Numbered from the stretch's first letter, positions 13,330-24,488 are shown. The stretch is DNA of 64,000 nucleotides from Monomorium pharaonis (GCF_013373865.1 NC_050475.1:13551821-13615820); one strand, 5' to 3'. The notes: generated by a model not told the origin, from the letters alone. Program-made: numbers and translations.

Positions 13330-14739
13330 CACCTTGGCAGAAAAAATTCTATAAATATCTAAAAATATCTACTGAAAATAAAAATTTATAGAATTTTTTA
13401 TTGTTTTATTATAAATATTAGAGGAAAAGATGATAATATGGCCAATGCGGGTAATATGACCACCCATATTATCTCCGTTATTAGCTGACGAATTCTAGTA
13501 ATTATTTATGATATCATTTGTTTAGTAGCCTACTGTTATATAATGATGCTAATTTGACAAAACACAACAGTCAATATTTGTTATAAGGCATTTTTACTTT
13601 TAAGTTCGAAATTTTTTTAAAGTACATATTAACATTTAATTACACAAACTTCCTCTTTTTTTAAACTTAACCGCATTATCACCCAAATGTATGCACACTT
13701 GAGTACTTTCTTATTATTTAACTCTTTATTCGGCTGTATATATTTTGAGTTATACAAAATTAAACAATGATATAGGATGTTGTCAATATGGCCATCTAAG
13801 TGCTAGTAATATGGTTACTTTTTCGAGATCTCCATATCAACAAAATTCCTTGATAAATCGATTAAAGGCTTACTTTAAGGCTGTTAATTATTTTAAATCC
13901 CTTATATGAATAAGGTTTTTCATATTTAAGGTTATTTTTATTTAACTTCCATTAAATCTGAATCAAAATTACTTGTTTCGATACAACTTATTTTATATAA
14001 ATATATATGTTTCTAACAAAATACTGTGACCTTTTTAAACAAAACCAATTTTTTTTACATTTATTTTTGTGATGGCCATATTACCCTCCCTATTCCTTTT
14101 CGGCCCATTATACAGTATCGTTACATTTTTATAAATAATTGTTACGTTCGGCAGACTTCACGATTTCCTTTCGTCAGAGAAACAAATAAGATTACAAAAG
14201 AAATTCCATTTTAAAGGTCTCCGATAATTTTTTATGCGTCTAGGATTAGTCTGTTAAAAACGTGACGACAAACATGGATGGACGAAACGACCAAGTTGAT
14301 AATTTCAACTCCTTTTGAATATCGAGTCAACAAACAATAAGTTCTGAAGGTAGAAATACAAAAACAAACTCGGGTTCGAAGCAAGGTTTCACGTTTCCTC
14401 ACAAAAAATGAACAATAAAGAATCTAAACATTAGCAAAAAATAAATAACCGTTTCCTCCAACTACAAACCATATCGTAGCACGTCTAGCACGATAAAGAA
14501 TTATTTATCTTTTAAATCCAAAGAGAAGATAACCTACGCGATAGGTCAAATCCTTTTGAGAAAATTAAAAAAATGTGAGAAGAAATAGAGGAACTTTCGA
14601 CTCAACGTATAATTAATCAAAAAGAAAAAACTTTTTCTCCAATAAGAAATCTTAGAATTCACTCACCACATAATCCTGAAAAAGAGTCCTACCAATTAGA
14701 ATAATTCAACTACCGACAACTGGATCTTCCTTTTGTAAG

Positions 14740-15096
14740 AAGAGCGTCCCAGATGCGGACAGTAATAAACGGACACAGTAGGCTGAGTGAAACGGACACA
14801 GTAACAAACGGACACAGTAACAAACGGACACAGTAACAAACGTACACAGTGCGAAGCGGACACAGATCAAATGCGCACAGACCAAATGCACACAGACCAA
14901 ATGCGCACAGACCAAACGGACACAGCAACAAATGCGCACAGTGCGAAACGGACACAGTAACAAATGTGCACAGACCAAATGCGCACAGATCAAATGCGAA
15001 CACATAGATTGCGACTTCTCAGGGCACCTCTACCGACGGGGTGGGTGTGGGAAGTGGGCGAAGCCCCCCCTTGCACCCCCCATGCGCGCGCGCGCG

Positions 15097-15127
<31 letters not shown>

Positions 15128-15528
15128 CATTCTCTGCACTACATGGGTTTGCGACTGTCCGTTTCGCACTGTGCGCATTTGGTCCGTGCGCATTTGTTAT
15201 TGTGTCCGTTTCGTACTGTGCGCATTTGGTCCGTGTGTATTTGGTCTGTGTGTATTTGGTCCGTGCGCATTTGGTCCGTGCGCATTTGTTACTATGTTCG
15301 TTTCGCACTGTGCGCATTTGGTCTGTGTCCGTTTCGCACTGTATCCGTTTGTTACTGTGTCCGTTTGGTCTGTGTGCATTTGGTCTGTGTCCGTTTTGCA
15401 ATGTATCCGTTCATCACTGTCCGTTTGGTCTGTGCGCATTTGGTCTGTGTCCGTTTTGCATTGTGTCCGTTTATTATTGTGTCCGTTTTACTCAGCCTGC
15501 CGTGTTCGTTTATTACTGTGACTCACTC
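14740..15528 (+). mobile_element. Fold-back word-repeat element A1
   Basis: The left end is AAGAGCGTCCCAGATGCGGA. The right end is degenerate (ACTGTGACTCACTC) and lacks the CGCATCTGGG seen in sister copies. Arms are strings of the 9-mers CGGACACAG or TGCGCACAG separated by short spacers (TAATAAA, TAACAAA, ACCAAA, TGCGAAA). The central cassette (about 15008-15158) holds GGGCACC, a GTGGGCGAAGCCCCCC hairpin, CG and TG runs and GCAAAGCATTCTCTGCAC. Flanks TTTGTAAG and TCTGTAAC resemble a decayed 8-bp duplication. Long open frames in the arms are a product of the repeat period. Confidence 0.85.
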
Positions 15529-15965
15529 TCTGTAACTCTGTATATATAATACCAAATCTCGAATAGCAACAGTTAGTTACCCAGCAGTTAGCAAGCGGTT
15601 AGTTACCCAGTTAGTTAGTATAAGAAATAATCATGTAGAATTAGTGCGCGAATAAACTTTAGTACCATTCCATCCGGTCAAGAAATCTCTTCGATTCCGA
15701 CAGATTTATTTGAGAATTAGTAATGAGTAAGTCCCACAATCACAATTTCTTTCTTTTGTTTTTACGTTACTCATGTACTCCTTTCCGTTTTAAGTTTTTA
15801 AGAGCCGCTCCTATGAGTAAGTTCTACGATTATATTTACTCCCTTCTTTAAGACACGCTCCTATTATTTATAAATAATTCCCTCTTAGAGTTTAATCGGC
15901 AACCTCGCGCACTACTCGACGCTGTCTACTCTGAATACTTGGATTCTTTAAAAATACCTCCACCG

Positions 15966-16118
15966 ACATCTCAAAATTTTGAGGAACCCCAGCGCGATCC
16001 TCATGATATCCTTATAACATCTCACAATCTTGAAAAACCCCGTGCAATCCTCAAGATATCCTTACACTATCTCATAATCTTGAGGAACCCCTGCGTGATC
16101 CTCGAGATGTTCTTACTC
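15966..16118 (+). repeat. Three tandem 51-bp units
   Basis: The unit starts ACATCTCA-AAT-TTGAGGAA and contains GATCCTC-AGATATCCTTA. It occurs three times with about 80% identity. Because 51 is a multiple of three, each unit can be read as a 17-residue repeat of the form N-L/F-E-E-P-x-R-D-P in one frame, but the units are not all open in the same frame. Whether this was coding in the parent element is unknown. Confidence 0.6.
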
Positions 16119-17119
16119 CTCCTGTCTCTCCAATTTATTCTTCGATCAGTTCCCCAAAACCCAAAGATGTTCCACCCTCACTCTCTCCTGCGCTATTCCT
16201 TATCCTCTTACAATTTCAAGCACCTCTGTTTTTCCCATGTAACGATTTAGTAAACCCTTCGACTATTTCTTTGCTCCGTATTTACCGTTATAACTATAGA
16301 ATTAAAAACAAAAATCTTTTTGTTTCCCTTTCTCCGCCCACCACATACTTATATAATATTTGTACAACTATATACATACTTACTATGCGTTTTAAATTTG
16401 ATTATACCACCGTTATTACAAAATTATCAAATCACGACTTCAATGCTTATTTGTATTAAAAAAATTTTTTTTATTTTTTATTTTGTTATTAGAATAAATA
16501 TTTTTGTTAATTTTACGTAAAACTCTTCATCATTTATTTAAGTTTTTACGACCTTTCCTCTCCCTGAAATATCCCAAACAAGGATAGCACTTGATCCGAT
16601 CCCGAGTTAAAGCGATTCAATTCGTTGACAAAACTTGGACCGACGGACGCACGATTTGAAAACGGGTTATAACGAGCTTACGCTGACCCACATTTTTTAG
16701 TCACAAAAAGTGTTCAACCCGAGGCACCTACTTTCTCTTAATTTGTGTGCCTACGGGAATTCTACGTTTTGTTACATCCTTTCTTACTCTACCTGTTCTC
16801 CCTGAAATATCCTTCTTATCAAATAAATAGAGTTAAATCCCATAAGGCTGGACGTAACATACTATATAATAAATATTTTATAACTTTGAATTGAAAATCT
16901 AATAAGCAACACTTTGATGAATATAATTGTAAAATTTCAACTTAAAACATTGATTAATTATTAACGAAGTTATTAAATAAAACATAAATGGGTAAATTAA
17001 AAACTATATTACCACCTTCTCCTCTATTTTTTGTAGAAATTTTCAAAAAAATAATCACATATTACTAATACTTTCTATTAATATTTTATAATTATAATTT
17101 AGAATTAATATATTTTATA

Positions 17120-17221
17120 ATTTATAGTTTTATCTTTATCAGAAGAACAGAGCAAAAACATGTTTTTATAAGTAATTCCACATGTTATTTTGCATACGTA
17201 AAAATTAATAAAAAAACTGTA
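17120..17221 (+). repeat. Left part of 5S-like-bearing repeat, split by a large palindrome
   Basis: The words GAACAGAGCAAAAACATG, TAATTCCACATG and AAAAAAACTGTAAA match the repeat at 52240-52160 (reversed) and 44920-44975. The partner half continues at 22573. Together these mark the target site of the 5.3-kb palindromic element. Confidence 0.7.
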
Positions 17222-17891
17222 AAGGATGGTTGCAATAAGGCTGTTTTTTGGCGCCTTACCAAATAACACAAAACTTCATGATTTTATTGTTCATAATAGG
17301 ACTCATTAATCCCCTAAGTGGTTTCCTAAAGAAACAAGTGGTTACAGTAAAATGACAGTTTGCATTTTATATGGAATTTAAGCTATTGTTGACGTGTTTG
17401 GCAGTTTATTTAACCATGTTCTAAGGCGTGATTATTTACCATACTTTCCTAAAAACTGTCTCAGGGTATCATATTTAAGATATAAAATCCATCACTGCAT
17501 CTATGGGAAGGCAACAAATGCATCTATGAGAAGAAGGTAATCTAACCTAACGCTTCAAAGTGAGCAGTAGCACGGTGCCGCAGCCAGACATAAAGATGTT
17601 TACCTTACCAAAAATATTCAGATGATTCTTCCAATTAATTTTTGGTGTAATATATTTCTTTTTCTTATGATCTGATTATTTTTTATTTAATTTTCATCTA
17701 ATTTTATTACATTTTTATAACTTGATCAGTTATTTTTGACTCGTTAGGATGACTATGCGTAAGCCCAAAACAAAAACGCATTGAGAACTAAAACTGTCCT
17801 TTGCGCTCTTGAAAAACAAAACAAAAACAAAAAAAGAAAATAGGCAACAACCGCCATGTCAACGTTCGTGCCTCTGGGTTCCGCTGAGACC

Positions 17892-18663
17892 CTTACGGAA
17901 AAAACACTAAAAATAACACTTAAAAATACTCAAGTTGAGTATAATTTGGGACAAGGGGTAAACACTCAATTCAGTATAAACACTCAACTTGAGTGTTCGC
18001 TCTTTAATTTACTTTTAATTAGAGTGTTATTACTTTCAACTTGAATGTTCGCCATCTAATTGAGTGTTAATTTCAATGTTAATCCTAAATTTAAAAATAA
18101 CACTGAAATTAACACTCAATTAGATGGCAAACATCCAAGTTGAAAGTAATACTCAAATTAATACTTAAAGCCAGCTGAACACTTTACAGTTGAATGTTTA
18201 TTTTAGATATTCGTTTTATGTCCATTACTACCAATGCAGATTAATTTTAATCTCGGTTGAACTTGCTTTTCTTGCTTTTGTTTTTATTTAATATTTTTAA
18301 TCCAATGTTTGAGAGTGCACACTCAATATTAAGTGCATACCTTCAACCGATAGATGTTGAGTGTACATCCTCAACGTTTCAGTGTTCACACTTTATGTTG
18401 GAAGTATACACTCATTTATTGAGTGTCATATCCAAATGTTGACAGTATACTTTCAAATATTTAGTATTTAAATTCAAACTTTGGTATGAACACTTAATCA
18501 TTGGATGTACACACTCAATGTTCGAGTATAAACACTCAATCTTTAGTGTAAATACTTAAGATTTGAGCGTATACACCTAAATTTGGGAGTAAACTCCCAA
18601 AATCGAGTATTAACACTCAATTTTGAGTGTAAACTTTCGAAATTAAAGTGTTTTTTCCGTAAG
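17892..18663. mobile_element. MITE built of ACACTCAA/TTGAGTGT words
   Basis: Terminal inverted repeats CTTACGGAAAAAACACT (17892) and AGTGTTTTTTCCGTAAG (ending 18663) are perfect over 17 bp. The interior is an array of ACACTCAA and TTGAGTGT half-sites in alternating orientation, including a hairpin of about 130 bp (18028-18160, arms TTTCAACTTGAATGTT... and ...CATCCAAGTTGAAAGT). No target duplication was recognised. It sits in the spacer of the surrounding palindrome. Confidence 0.75.
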
Positions 18664-19181
18664 AGGAGCGATTCAAAATGGAATAACTCTTTTGAGAAAA
18701 AATTATTTTTTCTACATATATATGCATTAGAATACACAGTAACCACTTGTGTTGTCCAATACCAGATATAATAAGAACAGCAAAATAGAGAGTTACCAGG
18801 GTTTCATATATTCGTACCGGTTACTTTACTAAAAATATTCAGGTGATTTTTTTTAGATAATTTTTTACCTGACATTTTAAAATAACATATCATTTGACCT
18901 TGTTCCCTATCCTTTTCTTATTTAATTTATCATCTTATATCTTGTTAGAGATGTCATTCAAAATAACTGATCAAGTTATAAAAAAGTAATGAAATCAGGT
19001 GAAAATCAAGTGAAAAATAATCAGATCGTAAGAAAAAGAAATATATTACACCAAAAATCCATTGGAAGAATCGTCTGAATAGTTTTGGTAAGATAAGTAT
19101 CTTTATGTGTAGCTGCGGCACACGAGTACTGCGCTACTGCTCACTTTGAAGCGTTAGGTTAGGTTAGGTTACTCTTCTTCC

Positions 19182-20447
19182 TCAGCGGGTCGTGCGCGCC
19201 ATCGAGGGTTTGGGCCTCGAAGTGGCGCGGCGAAAGACGGAGGCCCTGTATTTTCACCGAGCTTCCGTCAGAGGTGGTCCCCCGCCGACGGAGAGGCCCT
19301 GGGTCCTCGTTGGCGACACCCCCGTCCGGATCGGGTCCTTTGTGAAGTACCTGGGCCTGGTCCTGGACGGCTCCTGGAACTTCGGCGAGCACTTCCGCCG
19401 ACTGGCTCTGCGATTGGAGAGGGCGGTGGAGTCGCCTGCTCCCCAACATCGGGGGTCTCGGGGCGGGAGTGCGCTGCCTATATGGGGGGATAGTGCAAGC
19501 GATGGCACTGTACGGTGCGCCAATCTGGGTCGGTGCCCTGATGGCCAAAAAAAATTGAAGAAGTGTGTCGCTGCTGCACTCCGTGCAGCGGCACATGGAT
19601 ATCAGGGCTGCGAGGGCGTACCGTACGACCACCCATGCGGCGGCGACGGCCTTGTCGGGCATGCCCCCCCTGGATCTAGTCGCGAGGGCTCAGGCCCGGG
19701 TATACGAGCGGACGCGACAGATCCGGGAGGCGGGCGGTGTCGTGACGGACGGCGCCCGTCGTCTGCTGAGGCTCCAGGCCCGGTGGTCGCTAGTCGAGGA
19801 GTGACGCGCGCGCCTCGAGGATCCGAGGTGCGCCGGCCAGTGGACCGTCGCGCGTCGGGGCCCTGGCCCCGGTGCTGGCGGATTGGCTAGACCGGGGTTG
19901 GGGCAGGGTGTTTTTCCGGATGGCACAGATGTTCACCGGGCATGGTTGCTTCGGTGATTTCCTGTGCCGAATCCGGAAGGAGGCTTGCTGCCACCACTGC
20001 GAAAGCGAGGAGGAGACGGACACCGCGCTCCACACGCTGGCCACGTGCCCGGCGTGGGAGAGGGAGCGCGGTGTCCTGAGGGCAAAGTTAAGGCCCGGCG
20101 AGGACTTGTCCCTCGGCACGTTGGCACGGGCGATGCTGAGAGACGAGTCCACGTGGGAAGCGGCCTTCTCCTTCTGCAAGACTGTAATGTCGCGGAAGGA
20201 GGAGGCCGAGAGGGTGAAGAGGGGAGAGGGGGGTCCTCGCAGATCCCCCCTTCCGGATTTGGGAGAAACCGGGGCAAGGGACGCACCACTCCCTTGCCGC
20301 CGGCGTCGCGGTCGTCCGCCAGACTCGGCGGGCGGCGGGGACCGCGACCGGGAGTTGATGCCCCCGCCCCCGGCCGCCGTCAAGATGGCCGCGCTCGAAC
20401 CTCCGGTGGACCGCGGAGGGCAACCGGGGGCGTCCTCCGGACGCTGA
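19182..20447 (+). pseudogene. C-terminal part of LINE ORF2 (reverse transcriptase), frameshifted
   Basis: This is the remnant of the reverse-transcriptase protein of an R1/Jockey-group non-LTR retrotransposon. Near the start is the I-E-G-L-G-L-E-V-A then K-T-E-A-L motif, followed by V-K-Y-L-G-L-V-L-D (about 19340-19370), typical of the end of the RT domain. Frame changes follow near 19430 and again near 19555 and 19800. A later frame (19872-20447) carries a C-terminal zinc knuckle C-x2-C-x10-H-x4-C (about 19988-20052), the arrangement used by R1-type elements. The polymerase active site and the endonuclease are absent because of 5' truncation. It cannot encode a working protein. Family placement below R1/Jockey level is uncertain. 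Confidence 0.8.
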
Positions 20448-20760
20448 CGGGGAGGAGGAGCGGCGGGCGCGCCGGCCTCGAGTTAGACGAAGTCGGCGCG
20501 CGCGAACGGGGCGTACGGTCCGGGGGGAGAACAAGAAAGAGGGGCCGATGGACACGGCCCTCCCTCCCCCCCTGGACTATGAAACGGACACTAACCGCCC
20601 GCCGGGAGGGGGGGGGCTGACCTGACCACTGGGTCCGGAGCCCCACCCTTCCACACAGTGTGCCGCGCGCCGCTGGGGGGGTCGAGGCTGCTCGGGGCGA
20701 CGCCCGCCCCGGCCCTCGACTCCCCCCAGCGCGAGTGATAATTCGGGGAGACAATAACAT

Positions 20761-21805
20761 CCCAGCTAGCAAAATGACGCAAACTTTGCGCGAAGTTTGC
20801 CGCAAACTCGAGCAAACCTTTGCAACAAAATTACGACAAGGTGTGTCCGCATTAAGCTTAGCTTTTGCTGGCAAGGCTTGTTGTAAATAGTATGACGCAT
20901 ATTTTATGCAAATAACAGGGTAAAATTTACTAGTAAAGCATAACAACAAATTTGCAGCAAGAACAAGGCAAACCTTGCTGTACACAATATGATAGCAAAT
21001 TTGTGGCAAGAATAGAGCAAACCTTGCTGAACATAGCATGATAGCAAATTTGTGGCAAAAACAAGGCAAACCTTGTTATGCACAATATGATAGCAAATTT
21101 GTGGCAAGAACAGGACAAATATTTTCGAAATTTAGATCAACAAAAATGATTATTAGACTGAAATATTAGACTGATTAGTCCAATGTTAAATGTGAATGGT
21201 GCAATCGTACTTGGTTCTCTGTTCTCGACGAGCCCCTTTTATTAATCCAGTAGGTAAATCTTTTTCACGAGAAATGCGCCATCTCGAGATAGATAGTAAA
21301 GTCAGAAATAAAATTTAAAACCCGATAATGCAACCCTATTATTTACATAAAATGTGCGTCATACTATTTGCGACAAGCCTTGCCAACAAAAACTAAGCTG
21401 TTTACGGACACACCTTGTCGCAATTTTGTTGCGAAAGTATGCTCGGCAAGTTTTATTTTGTTCTTGCTACTAATTTGCCGTTATTCTGTGCTTAACAAGA
21501 TTTCCTGTTTCTGCCATAAATTTATTGTCATGTCGTGTAGCAAGGTTTGCTCTGTTATTTGCTTAAATTTTGCATTTTATTGTGTCGGAACAAATCTTGT
21601 AATTTCTATACGTAATATTTATGTACAAGTCTTTCTCTGTTATTTGCAGCATCGTGTGATGAAAACTTTTGCCGTAAATTTGCTCAAAACTTTTAGAAAA
21701 CAAAGCAACAGACAATTACTTGTCATAAAATTGTTGTCAAAATTGAAACAATCCTTGCTGTAAAGCTTTCACGATATGTGATTTTAACAGGCCTGGCTAG
21801 CTGGG
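20761..21805 (+). mobile_element. CCCAGCTAGC element, copy 1 (1045 bp)
   Basis: It starts CCCAGCTAGCAAAATGACGC and ends GGCCTGGCTAGCTGGG, with AT on both outer sides as a 2-bp duplication. Much of the interior consists of diverged roughly 52-bp units holding GCAAACCTTGCTGTACACAA-like and AAATTTGTGGCAAGAA words (20940-21120), with inverted equivalents in the right half. The open frames seen in it recur in all copies as a by-product and show no transposase motif. Confidence 0.88.
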
Positions 21806-22258
21806 ATCGGTCCCCCCGTGTCCCTCCTTTCCACACTTGACCGTGGAGGGGGGGGAGCAGTGGCGGCCTGGGGAGACTGGAAACGACAGTCTCCTCTCGC
21901 CCCCTTCCAATAGATGGCCGGTCCAAGCTCAAAAGACAAGTCGGGCGAGCGGGGCTTTCCGGTCTCGGAGACGTCCGCCCCGCTCGCCCGACGAGACGCG
22001 CGTGCCAAAGGTGCGTCGGCGCGGGGGGGGGGGGGGCACCGGCAGTTATGCTGGACAGTGATTCCCGGTGGGTCCTCCGAAGCGCGCCGTAAAGGCCATC
22101 CGAGATGGGTTTAGTGGGTAAGACGGGCATTGCACGCGGTCGGGAAGGGCTTAGCCTCCCCGACCGCAAGCCCGTGAGTCCCACATAACCCCCGCCCGTG
22201 AGTCATCAGCGGCGGGGGTATGCGTAAATGCATTCCCACCTCGCAAAACAAAAAAAAA
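21806..22258 (+). other. LINE 3' untranslated region, GC-rich
   Basis: This stretch is strongly G/C-rich, with runs of G at 21846-21856 and 22023-22035. It continues the LINE after the nested element and reaches its A-rich tail. No protein-coding frame can be supported. Confidence 0.6.
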
Positions 22259-22572
22259 GGTTACTCTTCTTCCCATAAGTGCATCTGTTGGTGGATTTTA
22301 TATCTTAAATATGATACCCTGAGACAGTTTTTGGAAAAGTATGATGAACAGTCACGCATTAAAACATGGTTAAATAAACTGCCAAACAATAGCATAAATC
22401 CCATGTAAAATGCAAACTTTTAAATTGTCATTTTACAGTAACCACTTATTTCTTCAGGAAATCACTTGGGGGATTAATGAGTCCCATCGTGAACAACAAA
22501 ATCACGAAGTTTCGTGTTATTTGGTATTTGGTGGGGTGCCAAAAAACGGCCTTATTGCAACTCATCCTTTAT

Positions 22573-22925
22573 ATTTATTTATAAATATATATTTTTTTTA
22601 AAGTAAAAGAATATAGTAATTAAGAACTAGCCCATTAAAAAAAAGAAATTCTCTAATTAGAAGTTTCATTTTTCTGACATCTATTAAATTAATCTATGAC
22701 AAATATGTATTCATGAGCATCAAGTGTTGATGGATCATCACGAAGTGTTAAGTTGTGTAAAGTCTTTGAAGTCAAGCAATGTCGACGGTGGTTCACAGTT
22801 GGATGGGTGTTTTTTTAAAGCAATGCCAAATACGACTATAGTGAGGTAATCGTGCTTTCTGAGGAACAACGTAAATTTAATTTTTTTATTACATTATAAT
22901 TATGTTATTTCAACATTTTCACAAT
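22573..22925 (+). repeat. Right part of 5S-like-bearing repeat
   Basis: This continues the repeat started at 17120. The order TATGACAAATATGTATTCATGA, GTGTTGATGGATCATCACGA, then the 5S-like segment and ATTATAATTATGTTATTTC matches the reverse complement of 52160-51850. It ends where a CCC-terminal MITE begins at 22926. Confidence 0.7.
22765..22812 (+). ncRNA. 5S rRNA-like internal promoter segment (pseudo)
   Basis: AAGTCAAGCAATGTCGACGG and GGTTCACAGTTGGATGGGTG line up with the internal control region of eukaryotic 5S rRNA (consensus about AAGTTAAGCA-CGTCGG then GTTAGTACTTGGATGGGTGACC). Only some 45-60 bases of the about 120-nt gene are recognisable. It is embedded in a repeat, not in a 5S cluster. 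A 5S-derived SINE origin is inferred. Confidence 0.55.
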
Positions 22926-23170
22926 CCCAAATAGCTACAAATGTATGTATGAGCACAAATTGTTCTCATGTTGCTAATAAAGGTGTTAGCATCTTGCTAC
23001 GCATTTATTTGCTAGCATTCGACACTGATCTTAAATAATGCTAGCATAATGTTTGAAACGTGCAAAGAATTTTATTTCCGACATCGAATGCTAGCAAACA
23101 ACGGCACAAGGGACGACATAAATGCGTAGCAAGATGCTAATATCTTTATTATATCATACTGGCTATCTGG
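22926..23170 (-). mobile_element. CCCAGATAGC-type MITE, diverged copy
   Basis: It starts CCCAAATAGCTACAAATG and ends TGGCTATCTGG. It carries the words TTAGCATCTTGCTACGCATT and GAATGCTAGCAAACAACGGC found in the copy at 33735-34000, but in the opposite sense. The last G of the right terminus is lost and no clean target duplication remains. Confidence 0.75.
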
Positions 23171-23706
23171 AAATGTTATTTTAACATATTTGCAATGTTA
23201 AAAAATATAAATGTAATGTTATTTACAACAACATTGCAAATGTTATTTTAACATTAATTTCCAAATTAAAGCCAAAGTTTGTTCATAATGATGTTGTATA
23301 CAACGTTAAAAACTACATTATTAACGCGGTAATGACCGAAAAAGGAAGTGGCTCCGGCGTGCGAATAAGAAAAAACGAGACACAATCATTGTAGAGAAGA
23401 ACAAATGCAGTCTTTGGTACAATATTGTCAATAATCTAGGAACAACAATCGCTGGACGTCAGAAAGATTCCGTCGCAATTTCCATTGCTTTAGCCTGAGT
23501 CTAGTGGTCTGGCTCGCATGTTAATCTTCTATTTTCTACCTGGACGCGATGACGCGCTGTCCGGGTATTGCTCGAGAAATTACTGTCGCGGCCGTACGCT
23601 AGATTTGAGTACAAAATAATTTGAGAGATAACGCGCTGAGAGTTAAAGTCGCATGATGCGCTAAAAAAAACGTTACGCTCGCGAGATTCTCTGATTCTCG
23701 ATTGTC

Positions 23707-23929
23707 CGGCAGATCAGTCCTATAGGCGAGAGGGTCTCAAGGTGCCTAAGTACGCGGGTGAGCTAAGATCTGTCAACGCGGGTGAGCAGTTCTCTTTATA
23801 TGTAAAATTGCAATGATGCTTGCAAAGTTATTGCTATAGTTAGTCCGACAGATCAGTCCTGTAGGCGAGAGATTCTCAGAGTACCCGACTAAGAACGCGG
23901 GCTAGTCAAGATCTACGGACGCGGGTAGC
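23707..23929 (+). repeat. Two direct copies of an about 80-bp GC-richer unit
   Basis: GTCCGGCAGATCAGTCCT (23706) and GTCCGACAGATCAGTCCT (23849) each head a unit containing TAGGCGAGAG, a CTCA-GGTGCC-like segment, ACGCGGG, AGATCT and ACGCGGGT. The 143-bp spacing and the intervening AT-rich sequence give no family assignment. The second unit overlaps the end of the minus-strand open frame at 23913-24488. Confidence 0.55.
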
Positions 23930-24488
23930 CATAAATTCCGTGATCCGTGAATTTCTGTACGAGTGACCCAATTAGAATGTGGGGGACTTCCCTGCTTTGT
24001 TGAAAGCGAAGCATGTCTGGTAGACGTCCTTGACCCAGCACGGTAGGAAATCTTTTCCGTGAATAATGCTGCAGGTGGTCACCGTATTCCCATAGATGAG
24101 TGTTGACCAATACGGGATTGCCGAAAGATGTAGTAATTGTCTCTGTATTCAATCGCACTTCGCTAATTGCACTAAGATTCAAAACTATTGCACAAGAGAT
24201 CGCGCTTCGCACTTGGTTACAGTGTATATTGTATTCGCATCCGAACTCTAAAAAAATAGTCGAAAGACTGACGCAATGTATACCTAATTTTCCGTAGTGA
24301 CCGCTGTTTTCACACAAATCCCACTCTTCACTCTTTTGCTTGATAATTGATTGGCTAAAGGGATGTCGCATGTATCGACGCCATTGACTTATTGTTGCCA
24401 GTGAAAAACCAATGGAAGGGCCGTAAAAATTTAAATACCTGAGGTGAGGACTGCTTTTTGTTAAGCAAAGAGGGTGAACCCGAGTCAT
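23913..24488 (-). CDS. Unassigned 191-codon open frame in a GC-richer island
   Basis: I do not recognise this protein. The frame opens with ATG at 24488 and stops at 23913 within the last intron of the alpha-2/delta gene, on the same strand. It is less AT-rich than its surroundings and lacks low-complexity runs. Visible features are five cysteines between residues 55 and 100 and the stretch S-F-G-N-P-V-L-V-N-T-H-L-W-E. It has no signal peptide or clear membrane segment. The overlapping minus-strand frame at 24355-24591 suggests a frameshifted upstream continuation. It may be a relic of a mobile element or an integrated virus-like sequence, or a chance frame. No splice sites or promoter could be tied to it. 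Confidence 0.3.
   Translation of the reverse strand: MTRVHPLCLTKSSPHLRYLNFYGPSIGFSLATISQWRRYMRHPFSQSIIKQKSEEWDLCENSGHYGKLGIHCVSLSTIFLEFGCEYNIHCNQVRSAISCAIVLNLSAISEVRLNTETITTSFGNPVLVNTHLWEYGDHLQHYSRKRFPTVLGQGRLPDMLRFQQSREVPHILIGSLVQKFTDHGIYGYPRP

Larger units (their letters stand above)
14140..16859 (+). mobile_element. Possible solo LTR, interrupted by a fold-back element
   Basis: The block starts TGTTACGTTCGG and ends GGACGTAACA, the TG...CA inverted ends common in Gypsy-type LTRs. After removing the fold-back element (14740-15528) it would be about 1.9 kb. A TATA-like TATATATAAT at 15541 lies about 100 bp before an AATAAA at 15651, the order expected of a U3-R boundary. No flanking target duplication is evident, no primer-binding site was identified and no pol sequence is nearby, so this is a structural guess. 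Confidence 0.35.
19182..22258 (+). mobile_element. 5'-truncated R1-clade-like LINE with poly(A) and 15-bp duplication
   Basis: The insertion is bracketed by GGTTACTCTTCTTCC at 19167-19181 and again at 22259-22273, a 15-bp target duplication. The 3' end is a short A-rich tail (about 22245-22258), as expected of target-primed reverse transcription. The body is strikingly GC-rich relative to its surroundings. The 5' end starts in the late reverse-transcriptase region. A 1.05-kb CCCAGCTAGC element (20761-21805) sits in the 3' untranslated part. The site preceding it holds about three TTAGG units, but those belong to the host repeat. Confidence 0.88.
17222..22572. mobile_element. Large palindromic (fold-back) element
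   Basis: The left arm (about 17222-17740) begins AAAGGATGGTTGCAATAAGG. The right arm ends CCTTATTGCAACTCATCCTT and is its reverse complement; it is split into 18950-19181 and 22259-22572 by a LINE insertion. Shared arm words include TTTTTTGGCGCC/GGTGCCAAAAAA and TTTTATATCTTAAATATGAT. An empty version of the target site is visible at 44960-44990 (ACTGTAAAACTTTATATTTA). No transposase was found inside. Confidence 0.75.

Noticed and set aside
13425..14110. ATATGGCCA...GGTAATATG and GGCCATATTACCC as terminal repeats of an element
   Set aside because: The pairing is short and interrupted, and no flanking duplication was found.
19151..19170. GTTAGGTTAGGTTAGGTTA next to the LINE, suggesting a telomere-targeted (TRAS/SART-like) insertion
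   Set aside because: The matching arm of the palindrome (17530-17545) already has this TTAGG-like word before insertion, only three to four units are present, and the target duplication is a non-telomeric 15-mer.
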